Below, piece after piece: positions 12,760 through 24,200 of a stretch of 38,889 bases of DNA. Each line of letters begins with the position of its first letter. Positions within the stretch are counted from its first letter, which is position 1. A program made the position numbers and the translations under genes. Under the pieces are notes generated by a model. The model did not search any database and was not told where the DNA came from. It saw only the letters and a program-made list of their open reading frames with translations. The stretch is from JAWKRB01 sp041389885 (GTDB lineage Bacteria; Myxococcota_A; Polyangia; Polyangiales; Ga0077539). Location: the NCBI GenBank assembly GCA_041389885.1, contig JAWKRB010000049.1, positions 1-38,889 on the forward strand. Reading direction: 5' to 3'.

Positions 12760-13337
12760 GACTGCGTGTCCTCGATGATCTCGATGTGCGTCGGGTGCGC
12801 GGAGCTGAGGAGCTCCTTCGTCCGCTCGGGGTCGAACTTGGGATCGGCGTACTCGACGGACAAGAAGAACTTGTCGTCGGTGGCCGCCCGGAACCGATCG
12901 GACTCGAACAGGGGGTGGTGGTGGCGCGGGAGCTTGTTGAGCCCGAGCATCCCGAACACCGCCCCGAAGGCCGAGAAGAGCACCGTGAGCTCGAAGCACA
13001 CGGGCACCATCGACGGGAACGAGAGCGGAGGCTTGCCGCCCACGATCAGGGGGTAGTCGAAGGCGTTCATGTACCAGATGATGAAGCACGCGGTGCTGAA
13101 GCCGGTGAGCCCCATCGCGAAGACGATCCACCCCAGCCGCGAGTCCTTGAGACCCATGGCCTTGTCCATCCCGTGGATGGGGAAGGGCGTGTGCGCGTCG
13201 AAGTGCTTGTACCCCGCGTCGCGGAGCTTCTCCGCGGCCCGCACGCAGGCCGTGGGGTTGTCGAACTCCGCGAGCATCAGCACGGGGGACCCGTCTGGGA
13301 CGCTCACGGTGGTGGTCTCGATGGCTTCCGATGACAT
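12756..13337 (-). CDS. actD: Alternative complex III subunit ActD (DUF3341)
   Basis: This 193-residue protein belongs to the DUF3341/ActD family. A small soluble alpha/beta domain (VLMLAEFDNPTACVRAAEKLRDAGYKHFDAHTPFPIHGMDKAMGL) precedes two membrane helices (LGWIVFAMGLTGFSTACFIIW and PSMVPVCFELTVLFSAFGAVFGML) and a short C-terminal domain. PIHGMDKAMGLKDSRLGW is the diagnostic stretch. The ATG at 13337 is preferred to an in-frame GTG at 13346 because GGAG lies eight bases before the ATG, whereas the GTG has none at a usable distance. No cofactor is bound in the family; the role is structural, bridging ActC and ActF. Confidence 0.92.
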   Translation of the reverse strand: MSSEAIETTTVSVPDGSPVLMLAEFDNPTACVRAAEKLRDAGYKHFDAHTPFPIHGMDKAMGLKDSRLGWIVFAMGLTGFSTACFIIWYMNAFDYPLIVGGKPPLSFPSMVPVCFELTVLFSAFGAVFGMLGLNKLPRHHHPLFESDRFRAATDDKFFLSVEYADPKFDPERTKELLSSAHPTHIEIIEDTQS

Positions 13338-13342
13338 GGCCG

Positions 13343-14769
<1,427 letters not shown>

Positions 14770-14773
<4 letters not shown>

Positions 14774-17700
14774 CCGAGCATCTCCGTATTCGGATTGCGG
14801 ATCTTCGCCAGGTAGATCGTCCGCGGCTGCGTGCCGAGGTTGCCGAGGAGGGCGTAGCGCCGGTCCTCCCGCTGCATCCGCGCGACCCGGCTGCCGCGGT
14901 CGTTGAGGTCGCCGAAGCTGATCGCGTCGGCCGGGCAGGCCTGCTGACACGCCGTGGCGAGGGAGCCGTCGACCACCGGCGAGATGCGAACGCCGTTGCG
15001 CTCCACCTCGCGGTTCTGCCGCTTGGCCTCGATCTTACGGCTCTGGATGCGCTGCACGCAGTACGTGCACTTCTCCATCACGCCGCGGAAGCGCACGGTC
15101 ACGTTCGGGTTCATCTGCATCCGCACGGTCTCGGGCACGTCGGCGTAGGCCGGCTGGTACACGCTGTCGTTGTGGAAGTTCAGGTAGTTGAACCGACGCA
15201 CCTTGTAGGGGCAGTTGTTGGCGCAGTACCGCGTGCCGATGCAGCGGTTGTAGGCCATGTCGTTGAGGCCCTCGGGCGAGTGCACCGTGGCGTTCACCGG
15301 GCACACGTTCTCGCAGGGGGCCTCCTCGCACTGCACGCACGCCAGGGGCTGGTGCGCCACCATGGGGTCGCTCGTCGCCTCGGCGTCGAGGTCGGGGTTG
15401 CGGTGGTCGCCCTCGCGCACCGGGTTCGGGCTCACGAAGTAGCGGTCCACCCGGAGCCAGTGCATCTCACGGCCGCGGGCGACCTGCGCCTTGCCCACCA
15501 CGGGGATGTTGTTCTCGGCCTGACACGCGACCACGCACGCGCTGCAGCCCGTGCAGAGGTTCAGGTCGATGGTCATGCCCCAGCGGTACCCGGGGTACTG
15601 CTGCTCGCGCCACAGGGGCAGCGTGCGCGGGGTCGGCGAGATCAGCTCGGCGAAGTTCGGGAGCTCCTCGTAGCGCGCGAGGGTCGCCTCGACCGCGATG
15701 GGCCGACCCTCCATGCGGTGGTGGTCCTGCGTCTGCGAGAGGGCGTAGCTGCCGCCGGTCTTCGCGAGCTGCACCCCGTCGGCGAACCACAGCGCGTCGG
15801 AGGCGCGCAGGGGGTAGGCGTTGAAGCCCTTGCCGTTGCCCACGGCGCCGGCCTTCGAGCGGCCCCAGCCCAGGGCCAGGCCCACAGAGAAGTCGGCCTG
15901 CCCCGGGAGGATCCACGCCACCACCTCGATCGAGCGGCTGCCCTTCGAGAGCCGGAGCATGTCGCCCGAGCTCACCCCGAGGCCCTCGGCGGTGCGCTGC
16001 GAGAGGAACGCCGCGTTGTCCCAGGTGATCTTGGTGATCGGGTCGGGCAGCTCCTGGAGCCACGCGTTGTTCGCGTGGCGCCCGTCGAGGAGCTTCGCGT
16101 CGACGTGAAAGGCCACCTCGAGGTTGCTGTTGCTCAGCGGCGCGCCGGCGCTCCGCTGCCCGAGGCGCTGCGCGATGGCCGCGCCCGCGAGGGTCGGCGT
16201 CGGCGGCACCGGCGGCGAGCTCGAGAACACCCCGCGGTTGAGCGCGCGGCGCCACTGGCGCTCGAAGGCCGAGAGCACCGTGGTCTCGCCCCGGAGCGTC
16301 TCGCGCACGAGGTCGTGGCCGCGCTGGAGGTGCGACCCGGCGATCACCCCGAGGAGCTCGATCTCGCTGCGCCCGCGGTAGAGCGGGTCGATCAGCGGCT
16401 GTTGCACCGACACGGTGCCGTCGAGGGAGCGCGCGTCGCCCCAGCACTCGAGCCAGTGCGCCCGCGGGCAGTGCCAGGTGCACGCCTCGCTGGTCTCGTC
16501 GCGGTGCGTCGAGAGGTGAAAGCTCGCGCCCACGCTGCGAATCTTCGCGGCGAAGTCGAGGTCGGCGGGGGCGTCGTAGGCGGGGTTGCCGCCGAGGATC
16601 ACCAGCGCCTGCACCCGCCCCTGGGCGATGTCGCCCGCGAGGTCGGCGAGGCTGCGCGCGTGGTCGTCGGGCTCGTCGGCGTCGGCCACCGGCATGAGCT
16701 TCACGAGCTCGCCCACGGCGCCGAGCGCCTGGTTCACCGCGTGGGCCAGGGCGTGCACCTCGGGGGGCTGCCGGGAGCCCACCACCAGCACGGCGCCGCC
16801 GCGGTGCGCGACGAGGTCGGCGGCGACCTTCTCGATCCACTTCGCGGCGATGCCCGCGGGGGCCTGCGCGCCGCGCACGGCGCCGGCGACCTCGCCGAGG
16901 TCGAGGTTGTGCGTGCCCACGAGGTGCCCCGCGAGCGCGCTGAGGTACGCGCCCACCTCGCGCCCCGGGAGGCGCAGGCGGTGGTCGGCGTTGGCGCCCG
17001 TGGTGGTGAAGGTCGGCTCGACGACGTACAGCCGCGACATGGTCGCGCCGGGGCGGCGAGACTCGCCGTACCCGCGGGAGTTGCGCACCACGCCGGGCTC
17101 GGTCTGCAAGAAGTCGCTGTCGAGGGAGAGCACCACCCGCGCGCGCTGAAAGTCGACGACGGTGTTGAAGGGGGCGCCCCAGGCGAGCTTCGCGCCCGCG
17201 CGGAGGTTCGACGCGCTCGCGGCGGACCAGGTGTGAAACTTCGCGCTGGGGAAGCGCGTGAGCACCGCCCGGCGCAGGCGCATGAAGGTCGGCGAGAGCG
17301 AGGGCTCGGCGAGGATGCGGAGCCCCGCGCCCTGCGTGGACTGCTGCCCCGCGAGGGCGGCGGCCAGGGCCTCGTCGAGCTCCGCGTGGGTCTTGCTCGC
17401 GCCGCCGCTCGCCGGCACGCGGGAGCGGTCGGGGTCGTAGAGGTCGAGCACCGAGGCCTGCGCGAGCAGGTCGGTGGAGCCGCGGGACGCGGGGTGGTCG
17501 GGGTTGCCCTCGATCTTCGTCGGCCGCCCCTCGTGGCTCTCCACGAGGAGGCCCAGGGCCTCGCCGCGGCGCTCGACGACGGTGGCGTAGAAGCTCGTGA
17601 CGTTGACCGTGACGTCTTCAGGGGCGCGCGCGTAGGGGAGGATCTTCTCCACCGGGCGACGGCAGCCCTCCATGGACCCGAAGGCCACGGCGGCGCCCAT

Positions 17701-17892
17701 GATGCCCATGAACGAGCGGCGCGACACGGAGCCGTCGGTGAGGTCGAAGGCCTTCGGATGGAACTCGGCGGCGGCGTCGGCGCGGGCCGAGGGGTCGTCG
17801 CTCTGGAGGGACGCGTAGTCCTCCAGGCTGGTCCACATCACGGAGGCGTCGGCGGCGACGGGCTCGAACTCGTAAGGCTTGCGGCGGCTCAT
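14770..17892 (-). CDS. actB: Alternative complex III subunit ActB, molybdopterin-like plus Fe-S fusion
   Basis: This 1040-residue protein fuses a domain resembling molybdopterin oxidoreductases, but used structurally in ACIII, to a four-cluster ferredoxin domain. A twin-arginine-type signal lies at Arg58-Arg59 (SVSRRSFMGIMGAAVAFGSMEGC) and ends in a possible lipid-anchored Cys77. The Fe-S motifs run from residue 780 to about 970: CTGCSACVVAC (Cys780, 783, 786, 790), CVQCEEAPCENVCP (from Cys852), CIGTRYCANNCP, CTYCVQRI and CQQACPADAI. One motif, CIGTRYC, has three residues between cysteines, as expected for ActB/PsrB-type proteins. The ATGA overlaps at both ends tie it tightly to actA and actC. 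It transfers electrons from the quinol site to the haems of ActA. Confidence 0.95.
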
Positions 17893-18587
17893 CGGTGGCA
17901 CCCGGAGCAAGACTGCGGGGGGTAGAGCGTGCGCGGCGGCTGCGCGGTCCCGCTGAGGTTGGGGTCCATGTTGGTGATCTGGTCGAGCGGGCGCAGTCGG
18001 GGCGCCGGGTTGCGGTGGCAGTCGAGGCACCACTGCATGCTCAGCGGCTGGTCGTGTCGCACGACCTCCATCTGGTCGACGCGGCCGTGGCACTCGACGC
18101 AGCCGACGCCCGCGGACACGTGCACCGAGTGGTCGAAGTACACGTGGTCGGGGAGGCGGTGCACGCGCACCCACTCCACCGCCGTGTTCGACCCGAGCTC
18201 GGGGCGACGGGTGTCAGACACGCCGGGGCAGTTCTGCGCCGTGCGCTGGTCCGCCGGGAGCGTCGAGCACCAGCTCTCGCGCACCGGGGCGAGGCGCGCG
18301 GAGTCGGTGCGCACCAGGCCGTGGCAGTTCATGCAGGTCTGCGTCGGCGGGATCTGCGCGTGCGCCGCGCGCTCCACGTTCGAGTGGCAGTACCGGCAGT
18401 CCATCCCCATCTGCCCCGCGTGCAGCCAGTGGCTGTACGGGACAGGCTGCCGCGGGGCGTAGCCCACGTGCGTGTGCTTTGGGGTGAAGTAGTACCAGAC
18501 GATGCCCGTCACGAGGCCCCCGCCGAGGGCGACCCCGACGGCGACGATCGCCGGCAGCAGGTTGAGTGAGCGGGGAAAGATCTGCAT
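17889..18587 (-). CDS. actA: Alternative complex III pentahaem cytochrome c subunit ActA
   Basis: This 232-residue membrane-anchored cytochrome has one N-terminal helix (LLPAIVAVGVALGGGLVTGIVWYYF). It carries five CxxCH sites, at Cys64 (CRYCH), Cys85 (CMNCH), Cys163 (CVECH), Cys187 (CLDCH) and Cys227 (CSGCH), which matches the pentahaem ActA family. Between haems two and three, residues about 105-137 look inserted relative to my memory of other ActA proteins and contain two extra Cys (107 and 120). The start is ATG 18587; the frame extends upstream to a Pro/Arg-rich stretch unlike a signal. It is the first gene of the operon and is divergent from the lipoprotein at 19057. ActA delivers electrons from ActB to ActE or directly to the oxidase. 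Confidence 0.94.
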   Translation of the reverse strand: MQIFPRSLNLLPAIVAVGVALGGGLVTGIVWYYFTPKHTHVGYAPRQPVPYSHWLHAGQMGMDCRYCHSNVERAAHAQIPPTQTCMNCHGLVRTDSARLAPVRESWCSTLPADQRTAQNCPGVSDTRRPELGSNTAVEWVRVHRLPDHVYFDHSVHVSAGVGCVECHGRVDQMEVVRHDQPLSMQWCLDCHRNPAPRLRPLDQITNMDPNLSGTAQPPRTLYPPQSCSGCHR

Positions 18588-18664
18588 GTGGCGTCGTCGT
18601 CGTTGGTTCTGCGTCGCCCGTTGTGGGCCCGTCGCGCCTGGACACATCCATCCGGCGGCGGCGC

Positions 18665-18693
18665 TAGGAACACATCAGGCGTGTTGATGTCAA
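18665..18693 (-). promoter_or_regulatory. Possible promoter of the act-cox operon
   Basis: On the minus strand a TTGACA (18693-18688) lies about 100 bp before actA, but the hexamer 17 bp downstream (TTCCTA) is a poor -10. A second TTGAC copy lies further up, at about 18726-18733. Both are embedded in GTTGAC(A/G)TC. Support is limited to the -35-like element and its position. Confidence 0.3.
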
Positions 18694-18981
18694 CTCCCGC
18701 GGGCAGTAGGGCTTCGCACCGCGAGACGTCAACCAGGCATCACAGGTACGTCCGGTCGACGCAGGGCGCGGACCCTATCAGAACCCCTCCGAGTGGGAAT
18801 AGGGAATCGATCACTTTTCGGGCACAGATTTTCGCCCTGCGAGCAGGGAGTTTCTGGCGTCTGGGCGTCGTCCCCCGCAAGTCTTGCCGCCCGCCTCATC
18901 GACGCCCTGCATTCTCGGTTCGCGCGCGGCGAAAATGTTGCGCGCAGGGGGCGTGAGGCGCCCGGCGTGCGACCTCGGCCT

Positions 18982-19007
18982 TTGACAAACGCTCGCCTCG
19001 CGATAGT
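18982..19007 (+). promoter_or_regulatory. Possible promoter for the 19057 lipoprotein
   Basis: A perfect TTGACA at 18982-18987 is followed by GATAGT at 19002-19007, a 4/6 match to TATAAT but with only 14 bp spacing. If used, the leader would be about 45 nt. The -35 match is good and the -10 and spacing are weak. Confidence 0.35.
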
Positions 19008-19056
19008 CACTCGGGTCGTCTTCGACGTTCACACCGAGAGGGGTCCCACCAACGCC

Positions 19057-20103
19057 ATGTCGTCGTCTCGCTCCGCTTACCTTGCAGTGCTCTGCCTCTC
19101 CCTCGGCCTGGGTTGCACCGCGCGCTCCGGCGGCGGCGGTGGCGGCTTCATCGACCCTGACGCCGGGAGCTCTGACGACGTCGCCGTGACGCCGGGCCCT
19201 GACGTCACCACCGAGGGCGACGCGGGCGCCCAGGACGACGCGGGCGCTCAGGGCATGGACGTGATCGCCCCCGCGGACGACACGCCTCCGGGCGTCGACG
19301 TCGTGGCGCCCCCGCCCGACGTGCCCGCGGGCCCCGGGTGCGGCAACGGCACCTGCGACAAGGGCGAGAGCTGCACCAGCTGCCCCGGCGACTGCGGCGC
19401 CTGCCCGGCGCGGTGCGGCGACGGCGTGTGCAACGGCGCCGAGACCTGCTCCGACTGCCCCGTCGACTGCGGCGCCTGCCCGACGCGGTGCGGCGACGGC
19501 ATGTGCAACGGCGCCGAGACCTGCTCTGACTGCCCCGGCGACTGCGGCGCGTGCCCCTCCACCTGCACCGCGACGGCCTGCGGCGAGTGCGCCGGCAACC
19601 CCACCTGCGGGTGGTGCCGCACGACCAACAGCTGCGTCTCGCGCTCGGGCGCCTCGTGCGCCGACCTCGTGACCAGCGCGACCTCGTGCACCGTCACCCC
19701 GCCGACGAACATCACCGCCGCGTGCAACGTGGCGACCACCAACGGCGCGAACGACTGCGGCTTCGTGCGGGTGACCACCTACACGTGCACGCCGGGGAGC
19801 ACCCTCACCTTCGGCTGCACGGGCGGCTCCGACGCGGGCGCCTGCGGGTTCTCTGGGGGCACCTGCTCTGGCGATCCCCTCATGCGCATCTGCGCGGGCA
19901 ACACGGCGACCGGGTGCGCGTACGCGGCGCGGATCCTGCCGCAGAACCCTGGCCTGAACGGCGTCACGGCCGACGACGACGGGTGCGGGTTCTGCCCGTG
20001 GGTGCGCATCGCCTGCCCCACCGAAGGCGCGGTCAGCGTGTTCGCTCGCGCCTATGACATCTCCATGAGCTCCACCGCGAGCTGCGCCGTCGCGCGGATG
20101 TAG
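19057..20103 (+). CDS. Cys-rich repeat lipoprotein of unknown function
   Basis: This 348-residue protein has a lipoprotein signal (MSSSRSAYLAVLCLSLGLGC, lipid Cys at 20). An acidic linker rich in Asp, Ala and Pro follows (FIDPDAGSSDDVAVTPGPDV and onward). Three units of about 22 residues then appear, of the form CGDGVCNGAETCSDCPGDCGACP, with six or seven Cys each. A further Cys-rich segment (CGECAGNPTCGWCRTTNSC) resembles a plexin-type or PSI-like short disulphide knot. The C-terminal 140 residues contain paired Cys and look like a small beta domain (VRVTTYTCTPGSTLTFGC). No enzyme motif is seen. I infer surface display or binding. It is transcribed away from the act operon and lies 41 bp before the desaturase-like gene, possibly in one transcript with it. 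Confidence 0.8.
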   Translation: MSSSRSAYLAVLCLSLGLGCTARSGGGGGGFIDPDAGSSDDVAVTPGPDVTTEGDAGAQDDAGAQGMDVIAPADDTPPGVDVVAPPPDVPAGPGCGNGTCDKGESCTSCPGDCGACPARCGDGVCNGAETCSDCPVDCGACPTRCGDGMCNGAETCSDCPGDCGACPSTCTATACGECAGNPTCGWCRTTNSCVSRSGASCADLVTSATSCTVTPPTNITAACNVATTNGANDCGFVRVTTYTCTPGSTLTFGCTGGSDAGACGFSGGTCSGDPLMRICAGNTATGCAYAARILPQNPGLNGVTADDDGCGFCPWVRIACPTEGAVSVFARAYDISMSSTASCAVARM

Positions 20104-20114
20104 CTCGCCTTGAC

Positions 20115-20139
20115 GCGGAACGCGTTTCGCAGGAAACGC
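20115..20139 (+). promoter_or_regulatory. Two mutually exclusive hairpins over the desaturase ribosome-binding site
   Basis: GCGGAA (20115-20120) can pair with TTTCGC (20125-20130, one G-T pair). Alternatively, GCGTTT (20122-20127) can pair perfectly with AAACGC (20134-20139). The second hairpin places the AGGA ribosome-binding site (20131-20134) in its loop and stem edge. Stems are only six pairs, so this may be chance. Confidence 0.3.
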
Positions 20140-20144
20140 ATCCC

Positions 20145-21173
20145 GTGAAGTCGGAAGCTCCCCTGGATCCCCCCCCGCAGGCGTCAGATCGTCCTCTCCG
20201 GCGTCCCAAACGCACTCCGGGTCTGTTCGGCCTCCCGCCTATTTTGCGCTACGCCGCCGACCGGCGCACGATGTTCCTCACGGGGTTGTTCTTCGCGATC
20301 CAGGGGGTGCTCTGGCTCGCGACGCCCTCGAGCGTCGTGGTCACCGTCGCGCTCGTGCTCGCCTGCTGCGCCCTCGCGTTCATGGGCGCGGTTGCGACGC
20401 ACAACACCATCCACTGCCCGGTCTTTCACGCGCGCTGGATGAACTCCCTCTGGCACGTGGTGCTCACCCTGACCTACGGGCACCCGGTGGGGTCGTACGT
20501 GCCCGGCCACAACCTCTCGCACCACCGCTTCACCGAGACCCGCAGGGACGTCATGCGCACCTGCAAGGCGCGGTTTCGCTGGCAGCCGCTGAACCTCCTG
20601 CTGTTCACCGCGTCGATCTCCCGCGACATCCTCCGCGCGGAGTTCACCTACGCGCGCGCGATGCTCTCGCGCCGCCCCAGGTGGACCCGGCAGCTGCTGC
20701 TCGAGACCGCGGTCTTTCTCGGCACCATGGTCGCGCTCGGCCTGTGGGACTGGAAGAAGCTGCTGCTCTTCGTGGTGATCCCGCACCAGTACGCGGCGTG
20801 GGGGATCGTGACGATGAACCTGCTCCAGCACGACGGCGCCGACCAGAGCACGACCTACAACCACTCCCGCAACTTCACCGGGTCGTGGCTGAATTTCTTC
20901 TGTTACAACAACGGCTACCACACCATCCACCACGCCTATCCGGGGATGCACTGGAGCCTCACGCCCGAGGCGCACGCGAGGCTGATTCACGGCCGCGTGC
21001 ACCCGAACCTCGAGCAGCCTTCGATGTTCACGTACCTCTGGAAGACCTACTTCTGGCCGGGGCAGCGCGTGAACTACGACGGCACCCCGAGGGTGCTCGA
21101 AGAAGCGGGGGAGGACGAGGCCTGGTTCGACCTGCCCGACGAGCCCCGCCCGGCCGCTCAGCCGACAGCCTGA
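20145..21173 (+). CDS. Fatty-acid-desaturase-family membrane di-iron enzyme
   Basis: This 342-residue protein has the histidine boxes of membrane desaturases and hydroxylases. Box 1 is His86-NTI-His90, box 2 is His122-NLS-His126-His127 (GHNLSHHRFTETRRD), and box 3 is His259-TI-His262-His263 (NNGYHTIHHAYPGMHW). An extra His229 lies in NLLQHDG. Hydrophobic segments lie at about 43-60, 64-82, 103-118, 186-202 and 206-226. The family uses oxygen and a reductant to desaturate or hydroxylate acyl chains or related lipids; the substrate here cannot be told. The start is GTG 20145, with AGGA ten bases upstream and the first box at the expected distance. Oxygen-dependent chemistry fits an aerobe with the neighbouring oxidase, but no operon link is shown. 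Confidence 0.88.
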   Translation: MKSEAPLDPPPQASDRPLRRPKRTPGLFGLPPILRYAADRRTMFLTGLFFAIQGVLWLATPSSVVVTVALVLACCALAFMGAVATHNTIHCPVFHARWMNSLWHVVLTLTYGHPVGSYVPGHNLSHHRFTETRRDVMRTCKARFRWQPLNLLLFTASISRDILRAEFTYARAMLSRRPRWTRQLLLETAVFLGTMVALGLWDWKKLLLFVVIPHQYAAWGIVTMNLLQHDGADQSTTYNHSRNFTGSWLNFFCYNNGYHTIHHAYPGMHWSLTPEAHARLIHGRVHPNLEQPSMFTYLWKTYFWPGQRVNYDGTPRVLEEAGEDEAWFDLPDEPRPAAQPTA

Positions 21174-21284
21174 TCCCTCTCCCCTGCGACGCCTACGCCA
21201 CAGGGTCGCGTCCCCCGAAATGAGGAGTTTCCACGTTACCCTCCGGAGCCGCGGATCGAGCGGGAATGCCGTGATCCGCCCTTC

Positions 21285-21290
21285 AAGGAG
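21285..21290 (+). promoter_or_regulatory. Shine-Dalgarno fixing the GTG start at 21298
   Basis: AAGGAG lies seven bases before GTG 21298. The paralogue at 24895 has GAGGAG at the same distance from its GTG. This agreement, plus the lipoprotein signal that follows in both, decides against upstream starts in the same open frame. Confidence 0.8.
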
Positions 21291-21297
21291 CCTTCGC

Positions 21298-24200
21298 GTG
21301 AACGTAAGAAGATATTGGCTTTGGGTCGTCCCGGCGCTCGCCCTCAACGCGTGCAGTCAGGCATCCGGAGGCGGTGGGACCTTCGATCCTGACGCGTCCT
21401 TCACCGACGACGTTCTCTTCGGCGACGACGTGGTCGTCAAGGTCGACGTCGTCGCCCCCGACGTGGCGCAGCCCAAGGACGTCGTCTCCGTCGAAGACGT
21501 CGTCTCGGCCGACGTCGTGGTCGAACCCAAGGACGTGGTCGACACCGACACCGGCGTGGTCGACACCGACACCGGCGTGGTCGACACCGACACGGGCATG
21601 AGCACGGACTCGGGCGTGGTCGACACCGACGCCGGCATGAGCACCGACTCAGGCGTGGTCGACACCGACGCCGGCATGAGCACCGACTCGGGCGTGGTCG
21701 ACACCGACGCCGGCATGAGCACCGACTCCGGGGCCGTCACCGCCCCCGCCAACGACCTCCCGGCGAACGCCCTGACGCTCAACCTCGCGACGCCCGTCGT
21801 GACGGTGATGGGCTCCACGGCCGGCGCCACGACCCAGGGCGCCTGCGGCGCCGCGGGTGAGGTGTATTACCGCTTCACGCTGACCCGCCGCGAGGTGGTG
21901 TCGGTGAACACCTACGGCTCGACCTACGACACCACCGTCGCCTTCACCGACGCGATGGGCGCCCAGCTCACCGGGGCGTGCAACGACGACTCCACCTGCG
22001 GCGGGCTCCAGAGCCAGTACACCGCGGTGCTCGACGCGGGCACCTACCTCGTCGCGGTCGGCGGGTTCAGCTCCAACACGGGCAACTTCGTGCTGAACTT
22101 CCATCACCTCCCGGTGGGCAACGGCCCCGCGGTGCAGGTGACCAACACCGCCGCCGGCGTACGCACCTACACCGGGACCACCTCGGGCACCGGAACGGTC
22201 ACCCAGTCCTGCGGCGGCGGCGCCACCGGCCCCGAGAACACCTACTGGTTCGTGACCTGCCCGAGCTTCGTCTCGACCTCGCTCACGGCCTCGACCTGCG
22301 GCGGCGCGACCTGGGACACCGTCGTCGAGCAGCGCAGCACCAACCGCACCGCCGCGGTCTGCAGCGACGACGGCACCCCCGGCTGCGGCGTGCGCTCGCG
22401 CGCCGCGGGCACCCTCGCCGCGGGCGCGGCCCTGCACGCCGTCTACGTCGACGGCTTCGGCAGCGGCAGCGGCGACTACAGCGTCGCCCTCTCCTTCGGA
22501 GACTGCGCCACCGGGCAGAACCTCTGCAGCACCGCCTGCCGCGACCTTCAGAGCGACGCGTCCAACTGCGGCGCCTGCGGCAACGCGTGCCCGACCGGGC
22601 AGACCTGCAACGCCGGCGTCTGCCGCGTCGCGTGCCTGATGGGTGAGACGCTCTGCGGGAGCACCTGCGTGAACACGGCCTCGAGCGTCACGAACTGCGG
22701 CGCCTGCGGCACCGCCTGCGCGGCCGCCAACGGCACGCCGTCGTGCGTCGCCAGCGCCTGCGGCGTAGCGAGCTGCAACGCGGGCTACGGCAACTGCGAC
22801 GGCAACGCCGCCAACGGCTGCGAGACCAACACCGCCACCAGCGTGACCCACTGCGGCGCGTGCGGAAACGCCTGCGCCACAGGCACCAACTGCGTCGCGG
22901 GGGCCTGCGTCGGCGGCGCGCCGCCCAACGACCTCGCCGCGAACGCCATCGCGCTCGACCTCACGAGCCCGGCGGTCACGGTCACCAGCAGCAACGCGAA
23001 CGCGACCACCCAGGGCAGCTGCGGCAACGCGGAGGTGTACTACCGCTTCACGCTGACGCGCCGCGAGGTGGTGTCGGTGAACACCTTCGGCTCGGGGTAC
23101 GACACCACCGTCGCCCTCACCAACGCCACGGGCGCCCAGCTCACCGGCGCGTGCAACGACGACTCAGGCTGCGGCGGGCTCCAGAGCCGCTACACCGCGG
23201 TGCTCGACGCGGGCACCTACCTCGTCGCCGTGGGCGGCTTCGGCACCAACACCGGCGCCTTCACGCTGAACCTCCACCACCTCCCGGTGGGCAACGGCCC
23301 GGCGACGGAGGTGACCAACACCGCCGCGGGCGTGCGCGCCTACACCGGGACCACCTCGGGCACCGGCACGGTCACCCAGTCCTGCGGCGGCGGCGCCGGC
23401 CCTGAGAACACGTACTGGTTCGTGACCTGCCCGAGCTTCGTCTCGACCTCGCTCACGGCCTCGACCTGCGGCGGCGCGACCTGGGACACCGTCGTCGAGC
23501 AGCGCAGCACCAACCGCACCGCCGCGGTCTGCAGCGACGACGGCACGCCCGGCTGCGGCGTGCGCTCGCGCGCCGCGGGCACCCTCGCCGCGGGCGCGGC
23601 CCTGCACGCCGTCTACGTCGACGGCTTCGGCAGCGGCAGCGGCGACTACAGCGTCGCCCTCTCCTTCGGCGCCTGCCCCACCGGGCAGAACCTCTGCAGC
23701 ACCGCCTGCCGCGACCTTCAGGCCGACGTGAACAACTGCGGCACCTGCGGGAACGTCTGCGCCGCGGGGCAGAGCTGCGTCGCCGGCGCGTGCATGTCGG
23801 CGGCGCCCGCGAACAACAACTTCGCGAACGCCACCGCGCTCACCCTCGGCGCGGGTGAGACCCGCGTGACCGGCAACACCACCGGCGCGACCTTCGACGG
23901 CGCCGCCGGCTGTGGCACGTCGCCGAACGTCTGGTACCGCGTGACCCTGACCGGCTCCGAGGTGCTCTACGCCGACACCGCGGGCTCGGCCTACGACACC
24001 CGGCTCTACCTCGCCGACGCCACCGGCGCGCTCGTCGCGAACACCTGCAACGACGACGCGGGCTGCTCCACGGGGGGCTTCACCAGCCCCCTCCAGTCGC
24101 GCTTCGCCGTCGTCGTCCCCGCGGGGACCTACTACATCGCCGTCGGCGGGCTGGGCTCGACCACGGTCGGCGCCTTCACGCTCAACGTGCAGCACATCCC

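Larger units (their letters stand above)
18588..19056. promoter_or_regulatory. Divergent control region, no gene
   Basis: This is 469 bp without a supportable gene, between actA (minus) and the Cys-rich lipoprotein (plus). It is visibly AT-richer than its flanks around 18780-18850. It holds two TTGACA-like elements facing left, one facing right, and a short hairpin (CCCTG-CGAG-CAGGG at 18836-18849). The frames crossing it have no start signal or recognisable protein. Confidence 0.6.

Noticed and set aside
12760..13131. Upstream extension of actE within actD
   Set aside because: That part is an out-of-frame reading of actD. The GTG at 12759 gives a complete lipoprotein signal and a GTGA overlap.
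18793..19056. Upstream extension of the 19057 gene
   Set aside because: The frame is open but the residues are Arg-rich and promoter-like DNA lies here. ATG 19057 begins a proper lipoprotein signal.
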